Assembly (NCBI GenBank): GCA_938009905.1
Contig: CALLGK010000248.1
Coordinates: 1-44,200, forward strand
Origin: an uncultured Acidimicrobiales bacterium
Lineage (GTDB): Bacteria; Actinomycetota; Acidimicrobiia; Acidimicrobiales; SZUA-35
Direction of reading: 5' to 3'
DNA length: 44,200 nt
Shown here piece after piece: positions 33,590 through 41,680 of this stretch (position 1 is the stretch's first letter; the number at the start of each line of letters is the position of its first letter). Position numbers and translations under genes: made by a program. The notes under the pieces are model-generated. The model was not told where the DNA came from. It searched no databases and saw only the letters and a program-made list of their open reading frames with translations.

Positions 33590-34375
33590 CTAGAGGTTGC
33601 TGAGGAAGGTGGTGAGGGCGTCGTTCACGATCTCAGGGTGAGACATGTTTGGTGCGTGGGCCGATCCTTCAACCTCGACGACACCGCGAGAGTCCTGCAC
33701 ACCATCGGCCATCGCTCGACCACGATCGATCGAGATGGCTTCATCTGTGGTTCCGTGGACAACAAGCACGGGGCACGCGATCTCTGACAGGCGATCAGAC
33801 ACATCGTCACGGCTCAGCAGCGTCTGACCTGGCTCCGCGAGAAGCGACCGATCGCGGCCCAACCACTTCGGAACCCACTCGGCGGCAAGCTCATCGGTGC
33901 CAAGGATCAGACCGGACACGCCCTGGGCGACACCGGCTCGCATCTCGTCGTCCTCGCCAGTGAACGCAGCGAGCATGCCGTGGTAGCCCTCGATCGTCTC
34001 CGCGTCGTCGACGTCGGCCGCTGAGTCGATGAGCACCAACGCCTTCACTCTGTCGGGATGAGCAAGCGCGGCCCGAAGCGAGAGGAAACCACCCTGACTC
34101 ATGCCAACAAACACGGCTTGGTCGACGCCGCACGCATCGAGCACGCCAACGGCATCATCGGCTGAGTCCCAGTAGGTGAATGGGCCGGGAGCTGGCGTGT
34201 CGCCGAAGCCTCGTTCATCCCAACGGATGCAGCGGTAGTCGTCGCTCAGCGCGGCCACCTGCTGATCGAACATCGTGTGGTCCATCAAGAACCCATGGCT
34301 AAAGAGCACCGCTGGTTTGTCGCCACCGGTGTCTTCGTAGCGAACCGGTATGCCGTTGATCTCCGCAGTTGTCAT
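33590..34375 (-). CDS. Alpha/beta hydrolase
   Basis: 261 residues. Nucleophile elbow GMSQGGF (Ser near residue 97), oxyanion region FSHGFLMD, the acid in VLVVHGTTDEAI and the catalytic His in VEGSAHAPNMSHPE make a complete triad. It is similar to 3-oxoadipate enol-lactonase or lipase-like members; substrate not predictable. The frame extends to 34645, but ATG 34375 is chosen because TACGTT lies exactly 6 nt before it and the fold starts at once. Confidence 0.85.
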   Translation of the reverse strand: MTTAEINGIPVRYEDTGGDKPAVLFSHGFLMDHTMFDQQVAALSDDYRCIRWDERGFGDTPAPGPFTYWDSADDAVGVLDACGVDQAVFVGMSQGGFLSLRAALAHPDRVKALVLIDSAADVDDAETIEGYHGMLAAFTGEDDEMRAGVAQGVSGLILGTDELAAEWVPKWLGRDRSLLAEPGQTLLSRDDVSDRLSEIACPVLVVHGTTDEAISIDRGRAMADGVQDSRGVVEVEGSAHAPNMSHPEIVNDALTTFLSNL

Positions 34376-34381
34376 GCCGAG

Positions 34382-34387
34382 AACGTA
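34382..34387 (-). promoter_or_regulatory. Putative -10 element of hydrolase gene (leaderless)
   Basis: On the minus strand TACGTT lies 6 nt before ATG 34375. Confidence 0.4.
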
Positions 34388-34398
34388 GTACCGGGCGG

Positions 34399-35022
34399 CT
34401 ACTGACGCCGAAGCACCCGCAATGACCCCTGCGCCGACTCTTCGGTGAAGAGCCCAGACGCCAACGCCGGCAGATAGATCTGCTCGTAGGGCGGGCGCCC
34501 TCCGTCGGCCGCGTCGGGGAAGACATCGTGGATCAACAGCACGCCGCCGACGGCCACGTGCGGTGTCCAGAGTTCGTAGTCGAGGCGTGCCGGTTCTTCG
34601 CCGTGCCCACCATCGATAAACAGCAGGCTGAGAGGCGTGGTCCACAGCCGGGCCACCCGTGGCGAATCGCCGACGATGGCGACCACGGTGTCTTCGAGCC
34701 CAGCGTCGTGGACGGTGCGGCGGAAGATCGGCAGCGTGTCCATCTTGCCAACCGCAGGGTCAACCAAGTCGGGCTCGTGCCACTCCCACCCCTCTTGGTT
34801 CTCTTCTGAACCACGGTGGTGGTCGACGCACATGAGCGAGGTTCCACGATCACGCAGTGCCGGACCGAGGTAGAGCGCTGACTTGCCGCAGTAGCTGCCA
34901 ACCTCGAGTGCCGGACCGAGTGAGGGGTCGACCTCGGCAGCTGCCTGCCACAGCGCCAGGCCCTCGTCTGGTGGCATAAATCCGCGAGCTGCTTCGGCCC
35001 GTGCCTGTTCTGCCGGTGTCAT
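34399..35022 (-). CDS. Class I SAM-dependent methyltransferase (Methyltransf_24-like)
   Basis: 207 residues. ALEVGSYCGKSALYLGPAL (about residues 38-56) is the SAM motif, followed by LMCVDHHRGSEENQ, VVAIVGDSPRVA, LLFIDGGHGEEPARLDYELW and GGVLLIHDVFPD, the pattern of Methyltransf_24 proteins. I recall closely similar proteins in many Actinobacteria near GT4/methyltransferase/toroid cassettes like the one at 28550-31619; this is unverified memory. The frame runs to 35370, but ATG 35022 overlaps the GtrA stop (TGATG). Confidence 0.8.
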   Translation of the reverse strand: MTPAEQARAEAARGFMPPDEGLALWQAAAEVDPSLGPALEVGSYCGKSALYLGPALRDRGTSLMCVDHHRGSEENQEGWEWHEPDLVDPAVGKMDTLPIFRRTVHDAGLEDTVVAIVGDSPRVARLWTTPLSLLFIDGGHGEEPARLDYELWTPHVAVGGVLLIHDVFPDAADGGRPPYEQIYLPALASGLFTEESAQGSLRVLRRQ

Positions 35023-35510
35023 CAGTGTCCGGACGCCTGTGCCGACGACGTATCGACCGCCTCGTCGTCGTCGAGATCTTGCGTGAACAGGCGGTTGAGA
35101 ATGACGAACTTGGCGACCCACACAATGAAGTAGGCGCCGAGGCTTGCGACGTTGACGAGCAGACCGGCGCCGAACTGTCGGTCGGCCAGGGCGGCCGCGA
35201 CGCTCGAGACCACGAGGCCAATCAACGTGATGACCCAGAAGGGCAGCACCTCGCGACGCATGCTGTGTGAGCCTCGCTTCTCCCACACCCAGGCCCGGCT
35301 CAAGAGGTAGGCCGGGATGCTCGCCAGGCTGGCGGCAAACACATTCGCCCACCCGCCAGGCCATCCCCACACGCTGTTCGCCAGGAACAACAGAGCCTGA
35401 CTGTTGAAGATGTTGATGACCGAAACGGCAAGGTAGCGACCGGCAAGCTTGCTTCGTCCGGCCAGCACGTCGGCGAGTGGATTCGCCGCTTCGGGGGTCG
35501 GGGATGGCAC
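35022..35510 (-). CDS. GtrA-like membrane protein
   Basis: 162 residues with four hydrophobic segments: VINIFNSQALLFLANSVW, WANVFAASLASIPAYLLSRAWVW, the region around FWVITLIGLVVSSVAAALA, and VASLGAYFIVWVAKFVILNRLF. The SRxWVW motif after helix 2 and KFxxxNRLF at the end are typical of GtrA. Family members help move lipid-linked sugars across the membrane. It is coupled to the downstream methyltransferase gene, suggesting a lipid-linked sugar or glycolipid step. Confidence 0.82.
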   Translation of the reverse strand: MPSPTPEAANPLADVLAGRSKLAGRYLAVSVINIFNSQALLFLANSVWGWPGGWANVFAASLASIPAYLLSRAWVWEKRGSHSMRREVLPFWVITLIGLVVSSVAAALADRQFGAGLLVNVASLGAYFIVWVAKFVILNRLFTQDLDDDEAVDTSSAQASGH

Positions 35511-35570
35511 GGGCCGAGACTATCTGGCCCCTGCCCCCACTCGGTGGCTCCTATTGGCCACAATGGAGCA

Positions 35571-36908
35571 ATGGGCGAATCCCGCTTGCGGCGCATGATC
35601 TTCATTTTTGGGGCCTTCATGGTGCTTGTCGCGCCTAGTTGCTCCTTCATCACAGATGGAGCGAGCGATGATACGAGCGCGGATGCTCCAGACGAACTGT
35701 CGAGCGATTCCACAACCAACGACGACGGCGACAGCGGCGACGATGGTGACGACGACGCCGCTCCCGCCACCACGGCGCCGCCCATCGAATCACCGCCGTG
35801 GGAAGAGCTACCGCTCGAACTCGAACTGATCGGCGAGTTCACCGAACCGATGGCGCTTACACCCCGATCCGGCGTCCCCGATCTCTATGTGGCCGAGCGG
35901 GCGGGCATCATCCGCCGGATCGAAATCACCTTCACGAAAGGTGCCGGTGCGGAGCGCATCCGCGTGTCCACTCGCCCCGTGCTCGACATCAGCGAAACGG
36001 TCTCAACCGATGCCGAGCGAGGCCTTCTTGGCTTGGCCTTCTCGACAGACGGACGCTTTCTCTACGTGAGCTACACCGATCTCGCCGGCGACTCCGTCGT
36101 CGACGAGTACGACATCGAGCGTCGCACCGAGGCTCGAGTCGACTCTCGACGTGAGCTCCTCCGCGTGAAGCAGCCGTTCAGCAACCACAACGGCGGGCAC
36201 CTCGCGCTCGGCGCCGATGGCTTCCTCTATCTCGGACTCGGCGACGGCGGCTCTGCGAACGACCCGGAAGGACACGGCCAGAACACCGACACACTCCTGG
36301 GCTCCATCATCCGGATCGACCCATTCCCCGACGGCGAGGACTCGCCATACACGATCCCCGGCGGCAATCCGTTTGCCGTCGATCCGGGCGGCGCACCCGA
36401 GATCTTCCTTTGGGGCGTGCGCAACCCATGGCGCTTCTCGTTCGATCAGCTCACCGGCGATCTTTGGATCGGCGACGTCGGCCAAGACGGTTTCGAAGAG
36501 ATCAACTTCCTACCTGCCGCCACCGGTGGCGGACGAGGCGCCAACTTGGGTTGGGCCAACATGGAAGCCAACGCACCGGTTGGCGACGCCGAAGCCCCAG
36601 ACGGCCACGTCGGCCCCTACTACTCCTACGCCCACGACAAGGGTCGCTGTTCGGTCACCGGCGGCTACGTGTATCGAGGCAAGCTCCACCCGCTGCTCGA
36701 CGGCATCTACATCTACGGCGACTACTGCAGTGGTGAGATCATCGGCCTGCAGCAAACCGATCGAGGCAACGTCGCCCGGCTGTTGTCGATCTCGACAGGC
36801 AAAGATCAGCTCGTGTCGTTCGGACAGGGCAACGACGGCGAGCTCTACGTGATTGAACAGGGCGGCCAGGTTCTGCGCATCGAGCCGCTCGAAGTCGTCG
36901 AAGAGTAG
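35571..36908 (+). CDS. PQQ-type sugar dehydrogenase-like lipoprotein (GSDH family)
   Basis: 445 residues. Signal peptide with RRMIFIFGAFMVLVAPSC and a lipobox ending at Cys (about residue 22), then an acidic Ser/Asp/Thr linker to about residue 75, then a six-bladed beta-propeller of the glucose/sorbosone dehydrogenase family. Motifs: FSTDGRFLYVSYTD, FSNHNGGHLALGADGFLYLGLGDGG (split) with the catalytic-type NHNGG His, ILWGVRNPWRFSFD-like FLWGVRNPWRFSF, and GGYVYRGKLHPLL. Soluble members oxidise aldose sugars with PQQ, but many homologues (Asd/HHIP-like) lack proof of PQQ use. ATG 35571 gives a short lipoprotein n-region; GTG 35544 is an alternative. Confidence 0.85.
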   Translation: MGESRLRRMIFIFGAFMVLVAPSCSFITDGASDDTSADAPDELSSDSTTNDDGDSGDDGDDDAAPATTAPPIESPPWEELPLELELIGEFTEPMALTPRSGVPDLYVAERAGIIRRIEITFTKGAGAERIRVSTRPVLDISETVSTDAERGLLGLAFSTDGRFLYVSYTDLAGDSVVDEYDIERRTEARVDSRRELLRVKQPFSNHNGGHLALGADGFLYLGLGDGGSANDPEGHGQNTDTLLGSIIRIDPFPDGEDSPYTIPGGNPFAVDPGGAPEIFLWGVRNPWRFSFDQLTGDLWIGDVGQDGFEEINFLPAATGGGRGANLGWANMEANAPVGDAEAPDGHVGPYYSYAHDKGRCSVTGGYVYRGKLHPLLDGIYIYGDYCSGEIIGLQQTDRGNVARLLSISTGKDQLVSFGQGNDGELYVIEQGGQVLRIEPLEVVEE

Positions 36909-36962
36909 CGACGCTCACACCGACGAGCGAGCAGCCATTTTCGGCGCACGTTCTTCGATCAA

Positions 36963-36978
36963 TCGAACATTTGTTCGA
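36963..36978. promoter_or_regulatory. LexA (SOS) box
   Basis: TCGAAC-ATTT-GTTCGA, a perfect match to the actinobacterial LexA palindrome TCGAAC-N4-GTTCGA with an AT-rich centre. It lies 20 bp before the 49-codon gene and would cover the expected -35 position of its promoter. The only gene facing away from it on the plus strand is that small gene; on the minus strand no gene starts here. Confidence 0.8.
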
Positions 36979-36986
36979 TCACACGC

Positions 36987-36992
36987 TACGGT
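36987..36992 (+). promoter_or_regulatory. Putative -10 element of 49-codon SOS gene (leaderless)
   Basis: TACGGT lies 6 nt before ATG 36999; a 17-bp spacer would put the -35 inside the LexA box. Confidence 0.5.
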
Positions 36993-36998
36993 GCCTCG

Positions 36999-37148
36999 AT
37001 GGGCACACCAGAGACACCTGAAGAACTCGAACAGATTCGACGCTCCGTCGCCATGCTTCCGCCGGGCTCATGGGCCATGCGACGCGAACAAGCTCTCGAA
37101 CTGTTGTCGAACCTGATCAACCGCGTCCGGTCAGACACCCGCCCCTAA
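36999..37148 (+). CDS. 49-residue protein under a putative SOS box, unknown function
   Basis: Short open frame beginning MGTPETPEELEQIRRSVAML and ending with INRVRSDTRP then TAA. Predicted composition is mostly helical with a central LPPGSWAMRREQALELL segment and charge on both faces, so it could be a small adaptor, inhibitor or DNA-associated protein. No membrane segment. Support for a real gene: a perfect LexA box and a -10 at leaderless spacing upstream, and a stop placed inside a strong hairpin downstream. SOS-induced small proteins elsewhere act as division or repair regulators, but no specific function is claimed. Confidence 0.6.
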   Translation: MGTPETPEELEQIRRSVAMLPPGSWAMRREQALELLSNLINRVRSDTRP

Positions 37149-37209
37149 CACGGATTGGTGGGCTGACGTAACCACTTACGACCATCTCAGCACACCAATC
37201 GTGGGTTAG
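37145..37209. terminator. Long hairpin (palindrome family C) enclosing two stop codons
   Basis: CTAAC...GTTAG outer ends, GATTGGTG/CACCAATC and GCTGA/TCAGC arms, and an inner CGTAA-CCAC-TTACG. The stop codons of the 49-codon gene (37146-37148) and of the convergent GNAT gene (37206-37208 region) sit at the base of each arm. Likely a bidirectional terminator; its core (37152-37201) is about 50 bp, like families A and B. Confidence 0.6.
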
Positions 37210-37631
37210 AGGTTGTAGCGGTAGACGTTGGTGTCGCGCTGTTCGAAGCCGATGCGTTGATAGAGGCGGTTGGCGGCTTCACGGCTGGGGCGAGAGGTGA
37301 GGTCGACGGTCTTGGCCCCCGCTTCACGAGCCCGCTCGAGTGCCACCTCGTTCAGGAGGCGACCAACGCCTTTGCCTCGGGCGGCGTCATCAACCACGAC
37401 ATCTTCGATCCACGCCCGCATCGCCGTCGGGATACGGAACAGCGCCAAGGTGAGGCTGCCGTAGATGACGCCGTCTTCTTCGGCGATGAGCAACACGGAT
37501 GCCGGCGAATCAATCATGAACTGCACCTGCTCCTCTGATGGGGGCGGGTTCGATCGTGAGAGCTGGGGAATCAGGCGCTCAAACGCTGCCATCAGTTCCG
37601 GCGTGATCTCGGTGACCTCGGTGATCTGCAC
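37206..37631 (-). CDS. GNAT-family N-acetyltransferase
   Basis: 141 residues. Acetyl-CoA-binding motif A IEDVVVDDAARGKGVGRLLNEVA (split; Q/RxxGxG/A as RGKGVG near residue 88) and motif B ANRLYQRIGFEQRDTNVYRY at the C-terminus. Substrate unknown; resembles small-molecule or antibiotic-like acetyltransferases. The frame extends to 37916, but GTG 37631 is chosen since the fold begins directly after it and CATACT lies 6 nt upstream; the longer start would overlap the divergent PAC2 gene. Confidence 0.8.
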   Translation of the reverse strand: MQITEVTEITPELMAAFERLIPQLSRSNPPPSEEQVQFMIDSPASVLLIAEEDGVIYGSLTLALFRIPTAMRAWIEDVVVDDAARGKGVGRLLNEVALERAREAGAKTVDLTSRPSREAANRLYQRIGFEQRDTNVYRYNL

Positions 37632-37637
37632 GCTCTC

Positions 37638-37643
37638 AGTATG
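37638..37643 (-). promoter_or_regulatory. Weak putative -10 of GNAT gene
   Basis: On the minus strand CATACT lies 6 nt before GTG 37631. Confidence 0.3.
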
Positions 37644-37793
37644 CCGCGTCGCACCAACGTGAACGGTCAACCACCCCTCGATCACAAGCGACTCAGCCGT
37701 AACCAGCTGTCCCGACCCCGCGCTGATCCAGTGCTGCTGCTGCTCTGACCCAGCGCTGATCCCGCCGTGATCCCGCTGCGGCCATCGGGCAGG

Positions 37794-37799
37794 TACCGT
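37794..37799 (+). promoter_or_regulatory. Putative -10 element of PAC2 gene (leaderless)
   Basis: TACCGT lies 7 nt before GTG 37807, the same hexamer and spacing as at hemE. Confidence 0.45.
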
Positions 37800-37806
37800 T
37801 TGTCTG

Positions 37807-38712
37807 GTGAAACACATTGTGTGGACCGGCGGATCGCCAGACAGCAACGCAAGCCCGTCGTCCGATGACGACGCAACGGTCGACGTCGGCCATCGACCAA
37901 CGCTGAACTCCCCCATCCTCGTGATGGCCTTTGAGGGATGGAACGACGCGGGCGAGTCCGCTTCAGCGGCAACCCAGCACGTCGCCGAGACCTTCGACGC
38001 TGAGCCGTTTGCCGAGATCGACCCTGAGCCGTTCTACGACTTCACCGCGACTCGACCCTTCGTGAGAATCGACGACGATCAGGGACGCCTGATCGACTGG
38101 CCGGAGAACGTCTTTTCTGCCGTCGCAACCGAGCCGGGTAGCCCGGATCTCATCGTATTCACCGGCATCGAGCCACAGCTGAGGTGGCGGACGTTCTGCG
38201 ACGAAATTGTGCAGCTCGCGCTCGAGTTCGACGTGCAGATGGTGGTGACCCTCGGTGCACTGATCGCCGACGTCGCCCACTCTCGGCCCACCACGATCTT
38301 CGGCACAAGCGGCGACCCAGACACCTGCGCTCGGCTCAACCTCGAGCCATCGCGCTACGAGGGCCCAACCGGAATCGTCGGCGTGTTGCACGCGGCCTGT
38401 CACAACGCCGGTCTCGACACCTGCTCGCTCTGGGCCTCTGTCCCCAGCTATGTGGCCAATGCTCGCTCTCCGAAGGCCGCACTGGCCCTTGTCGACCGAC
38501 TCGGATCGCTCATCGAGCTACCGATTCTCGGCCGCAACCTGGTTGAAGAGTCAGCCGAATACGAGGCGCAGATCAATGAAGCGCTCGAAGACGATGAGTC
38601 GACGCGTGAGTACGTTGCGTCGCTCGAAGAGCGTTACGACGAAGAGATGCGGGCCGACTCAGGAGCCGGCCTCATCGAAGATCTCGAGAACTTCCTCCGC
38701 GAGCAGAACTAG
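37807..38712 (+). CDS. PAC2-family protein
   Basis: 301 residues. PAC2 domain seen in SPILVMAFEGWNDAGESASAATQHV (split), the DFTATRPFVRIDDDQGR strand, DLIVFTGIEPQLRWRTFCDEI, VVTLGALIADVAHSRPTTI and SRYEGPTGIVGVLHAACHNAGL. PAC2 proteins resemble eukaryotic proteasome assembly chaperones and are frequent in Actinobacteria, where their role is not established. The acidic helical C-terminus (about residues 255-301) could mediate binding. It meets the convergent NUDIX gene with a 4-bp overlap at CTAG. Confidence 0.85.
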   Translation: MKHIVWTGGSPDSNASPSSDDDATVDVGHRPTLNSPILVMAFEGWNDAGESASAATQHVAETFDAEPFAEIDPEPFYDFTATRPFVRIDDDQGRLIDWPENVFSAVATEPGSPDLIVFTGIEPQLRWRTFCDEIVQLALEFDVQMVVTLGALIADVAHSRPTTIFGTSGDPDTCARLNLEPSRYEGPTGIVGVLHAACHNAGLDTCSLWASVPSYVANARSPKAALALVDRLGSLIELPILGRNLVEESAEYEAQINEALEDDESTREYVASLEERYDEEMRADSGAGLIEDLENFLREQN

Positions 38713-39401
38713 CTCTCGGGTTCTCCCAGCCACACCGATGGTCGTGGCATCTCAAACGACGTGTCGTATGGCTCGCCGGCGAGCGCACGGAACGCCAGAT
38801 CGAGCCAGCGATCGCCACTGGCAATCGGCGATGGCAAGTTGTCGCGGTTGAACCAGCCAGCGTCGAGGCACTCCTGCGGATGGTGTGAGAGTTCGCCACC
38901 CGTGGCCCGGCACTGGAACACGATCGAATACAGCGGCACTCGGCTGAATCCGAGCTGCAACCCGTCAACGATCGCGAATGGCCGTTCGACCACCGCGGTG
39001 ATGCCGGTCTCTTCAAAGACTTCTTTGATCGCCACCTCGGCCGCCGAATAGCCAACGTCGGCCCACCCGGTCGGGTAGAGCCACACGCCAGAGTCGGCGC
39101 GTTGGATCATCAGCAGCTCGCCGTCTTCGTTGCCAACAACCGCGCCTACGGCGATCTTGGGTGTGACGTAGCCCCCGATGCCCGAACCAACGATGCGCAT
39201 CCATTCGTCGACGGCGGCCGCCTCGGTGCCGGCTCCCGTAGCCCGAGCTCTGATGTCGGCGGCCACGTGCAGAATCTCTTCGTAACGCTCCCGCTCGTAG
39301 GGCACTTGCGAGAAGCCAAGGCCGGTGCGGGCGATGCCGGCAAGGGCTTCTGACCAACGAATGAGGTCGCCCTCGCTAATTGATGGGTGCGGATCGCTCA
39401 T
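38709..39401 (-). CDS. NUDIX hydrolase with N-terminal Nudix_N domain
   Basis: 230 residues. Hydrolyses nucleoside diphosphates linked to another group; exact substrate unknown (ADP-ribose or NADH-type possible). N-terminal helical domain (about residues 1-75), then the NUDIX fold. The NUDIX box GYSAAEVAIKEVFEETGI (about 117-134) keeps the catalytic EVFEE but has Tyr for the first Glu and Lys for Arg, variations seen in the WADVG subgroup. ATG 39401 overlaps the glnD stop (ATGA). Last gene of the three-gene operon 42456-38709. Confidence 0.82.
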   Translation of the reverse strand: MSDPHPSISEGDLIRWSEALAGIARTGLGFSQVPYERERYEEILHVAADIRARATGAGTEAAAVDEWMRIVGSGIGGYVTPKIAVGAVVGNEDGELLMIQRADSGVWLYPTGWADVGYSAAEVAIKEVFEETGITAVVERPFAIVDGLQLGFSRVPLYSIVFQCRATGGELSHHPQECLDAGWFNRDNLPSPIASGDRWLDLAFRALAGEPYDTSFEMPRPSVWLGEPES

Positions 39402-41680
39402 GCCGTTTCGATCACTTCCCGGAGCGCCAGCTCAAGTTCGGCGAGCAGCTCCTCGTCTACGAGTTTCCCGCCGTCGCGGTCGGTCAGATAGAAGCTGTCG
39501 ACTGCTTCTGGCCCGAGCGTCTGCACCTTCGCACTCGAAATGTCGAGCGAGAGCTCATCGAGGGCTCTGGTGATGCGGAACAGCAACCCGATCGTGTCTG
39601 GGGCATGCACGTCGACCACCGTGGCAACGTCGGAGATGGTGTTGTCGATGTTGACCAGCTCGCGAGCGGGCTCGGCCGACAACCGACGCTGATGGCGTCC
39701 ATATGCCTCGGCCCGGCGGGCCACTCTGGCCGACAACGCGAGTCGCCCATCAACAGCGCGGCTTACCATGTCAATCACCTTGGTCCAGTCGATCGAGCCC
39801 GAGCTGGCTGAGGTGACGACGAACTGGTTGGCTGCCATGCCCGAGCCATCCGAATAAGCCACCGCGTCGAGCACGTCGAGACCGGCGACCACAACGGCTC
39901 CGGCGATCTGACCAAAGAGACCAGGCTGATCGGGGGCAACGATGGTGAGCCGGTCACGTGAGCCTGAGATCGTGGGTGTACCGGCCGCCATCAACTCGAA
40001 GATCTCGGGTGTCGGGAACTCGTTGATGACCTCTTCGAGCTCGCCACCTTCGAGCATGATCGCCGAGCGCTCGACCAAGTCTTGGAGCAGTCTGGCCTTC
40101 CACGGACCCCAGGCTGACGGGCCGGTGGCGATCGAGTCGGCCTGTGTCAGTGCCGCAAGCAAGTAGAGAAACTCGACAGAGTCAACCGCAGCCGCAACGG
40201 CGTGGATCGTTCCTGGATCGGAGATGTCGCGGCGAGTCGCCACGTCTGGCAGCAACAGGTGATGGCGACACAAGTCGACCAGCACGGCGGTTTCGACGGG
40301 CGAGTAGCCCATTCGTGTGCCGATGTTCTCGATCAGCTCCATACCGACATCGGTGTGGTCACCCGGATACCCCTTGCCGATGTCGTGCAGTAGGGCACCA
40401 ACGACGAGCAAATCGGGTCGACCGACGTCGTCAGCAAGCTCTGAGGCATTCGACGCGGCCTCGCAAAGATGGCGGTCGACGGTGTAGGTGTGCATGACGT
40501 TGCGTTGCGGGCGGCAGCGGACGGCTGCCCATTCCGGCAACATGCGAACCATCAACTCAAACTGGTCGAGGTCTTCGACCACATCGATCGCCGAACGGCC
40601 GGCCAGGAACATGCCAGCAAACAGCGTTCGGGCTTCGGCCGGCCACGGCTCAGGAACACGAGCCTCCGACAGCTGCAGCCCCTCAAGGGTCGCCCGACCG
40701 ATCGTCGTTTCGGTTCGAGCCGCCGCTTCGGCCACCCGGAAGAGCGTCAACCCGTCTGGCTCAACCCCCTCCTTCAGTTCGACGAGGTCGTCAACCAATT
40801 CGATGTCTGGACCGATATCGACGCGCGGCCGTCCTCTGCGGGGGCGAGAGCGAGACCGTTCCCAGCGGTCCCACGCTTCGTCGCTATGCCAGGCAATGCG
40901 GCGAGCGGCCAACGCGAGGCGGAGCATCAGATCTTGGCCACCAGCGGCGCCCAGTTCCTCAGCAACCTCGTCTTGGTCGTCGAGGGTGAGGGTGTCGCCG
41001 GCTCGGCCTCGGGTGCGGTGAAGCGCCACCCGGGCCTCGACCAGCATGTCGTACTGGGGTTGCAGCTCATCGAGCACGTCGGTAGCGAAGCCAGGCTGGG
41101 CTCGTTCGGCCCACGTGAGGGCGTGCAGGTCGCGCAGACCGCCGCGGCCTTCTTTGAGATCGGGCTCGATCTTGAACGCGACGTCGCCAACGGAGCGGTG
41201 ACGGGCCTCGACTCGTTCCGACAGAGCGGCGAGGAGCTGACTCGACCGTTTCGACCACAGCTTGTCCGTTGCTGCGTCGAGTTGTTCGGCGATGGCGGCG
41301 TCGCCGCTGATCAGCCGAGCAGCCAGCAACGATGTGGCCTGGTCGAGCTCGGTTTCGGCGAGTTTGATGACCTCGGCGACGGTGAAGACGCCGTGACCAA
41401 GCTTGAGCCCACGGTCCCACACCGGATACCAAAGCCGTTCGGCCAGCTCGGGAATGTCGCCACGCTTCTTGTCGTGAACGAGCATCACGTCGAGGTCAGA
41501 GAATGGCCAGAGTTCGCCTCGCCCGAACCCACCGGTGGCGATAAGGGCTACCCCCTCTGCGTCGCTCACGGCCCCGTTGAACAGCTCGGCGAACCACTCG
41601 GTGGCGCGATCCGAATGGGCCTCGACGTAGGCCTGGCCTTGCAGGCTTGGATCAATGAGCAGCGGCGTCTTGCGGCTCAC
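39398..41680 (-). CDS. glnD: [Protein-PII] uridylyltransferase/uridylyl-removing enzyme
   Basis: 760 residues. Senses glutamine and modifies PII protein; some Actinobacteria adenylylate rather than uridylylate. Nucleotidyltransferase motif GGFGRGELWPFSDLDVML (about residues 49-66), the GRGGLRDLHALTWAERA block, an HD domain LLHDIGKGYPGDHTDVG (about 427-443) for the demodification activity, and two ACT domains near 590-665 and 685-755 (VDVHAPDTIGLLFRITRAL). Shorter than the roughly 890-residue Escherichia coli enzyme, as usual for Actinobacteria. It overlaps both neighbours by 4 bp. No amtB or glnK/glnB gene is within the window, unlike the common amtB-glnK-glnD arrangement. Confidence 0.95.
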   Translation of the reverse strand: MSRKTPLLIDPSLQGQAYVEAHSDRATEWFAELFNGAVSDAEGVALIATGGFGRGELWPFSDLDVMLVHDKKRGDIPELAERLWYPVWDRGLKLGHGVFTVAEVIKLAETELDQATSLLAARLISGDAAIAEQLDAATDKLWSKRSSQLLAALSERVEARHRSVGDVAFKIEPDLKEGRGGLRDLHALTWAERAQPGFATDVLDELQPQYDMLVEARVALHRTRGRAGDTLTLDDQDEVAEELGAAGGQDLMLRLALAARRIAWHSDEAWDRWERSRSRPRRGRPRVDIGPDIELVDDLVELKEGVEPDGLTLFRVAEAAARTETTIGRATLEGLQLSEARVPEPWPAEARTLFAGMFLAGRSAIDVVEDLDQFELMVRMLPEWAAVRCRPQRNVMHTYTVDRHLCEAASNASELADDVGRPDLLVVGALLHDIGKGYPGDHTDVGMELIENIGTRMGYSPVETAVLVDLCRHHLLLPDVATRRDISDPGTIHAVAAAVDSVEFLYLLAALTQADSIATGPSAWGPWKARLLQDLVERSAIMLEGGELEEVINEFPTPEIFELMAAGTPTISGSRDRLTIVAPDQPGLFGQIAGAVVVAGLDVLDAVAYSDGSGMAANQFVVTSASSGSIDWTKVIDMVSRAVDGRLALSARVARRAEAYGRHQRRLSAEPARELVNIDNTISDVATVVDVHAPDTIGLLFRITRALDELSLDISSAKVQTLGPEAVDSFYLTDRDGGKLVDEELLAELELALREVIETA

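Noticed and set aside
34399-35370. Long 323-codon version of the Methyltransf_24 gene
   Set aside because: The extra N-terminus runs antisense-frame through the GtrA gene; ATG 35022 with TGATG coupling explains the start.
37733-37746. CTG triplet run near the PAC2 promoter
   Set aside because: Only about four triplets in high-GC sequence; consistent with chance.
37632-37916. N-terminal extension of the GNAT protein to 37916
   Set aside because: It would overlap the PAC2 promoter and start, and its sequence is not GNAT-like.
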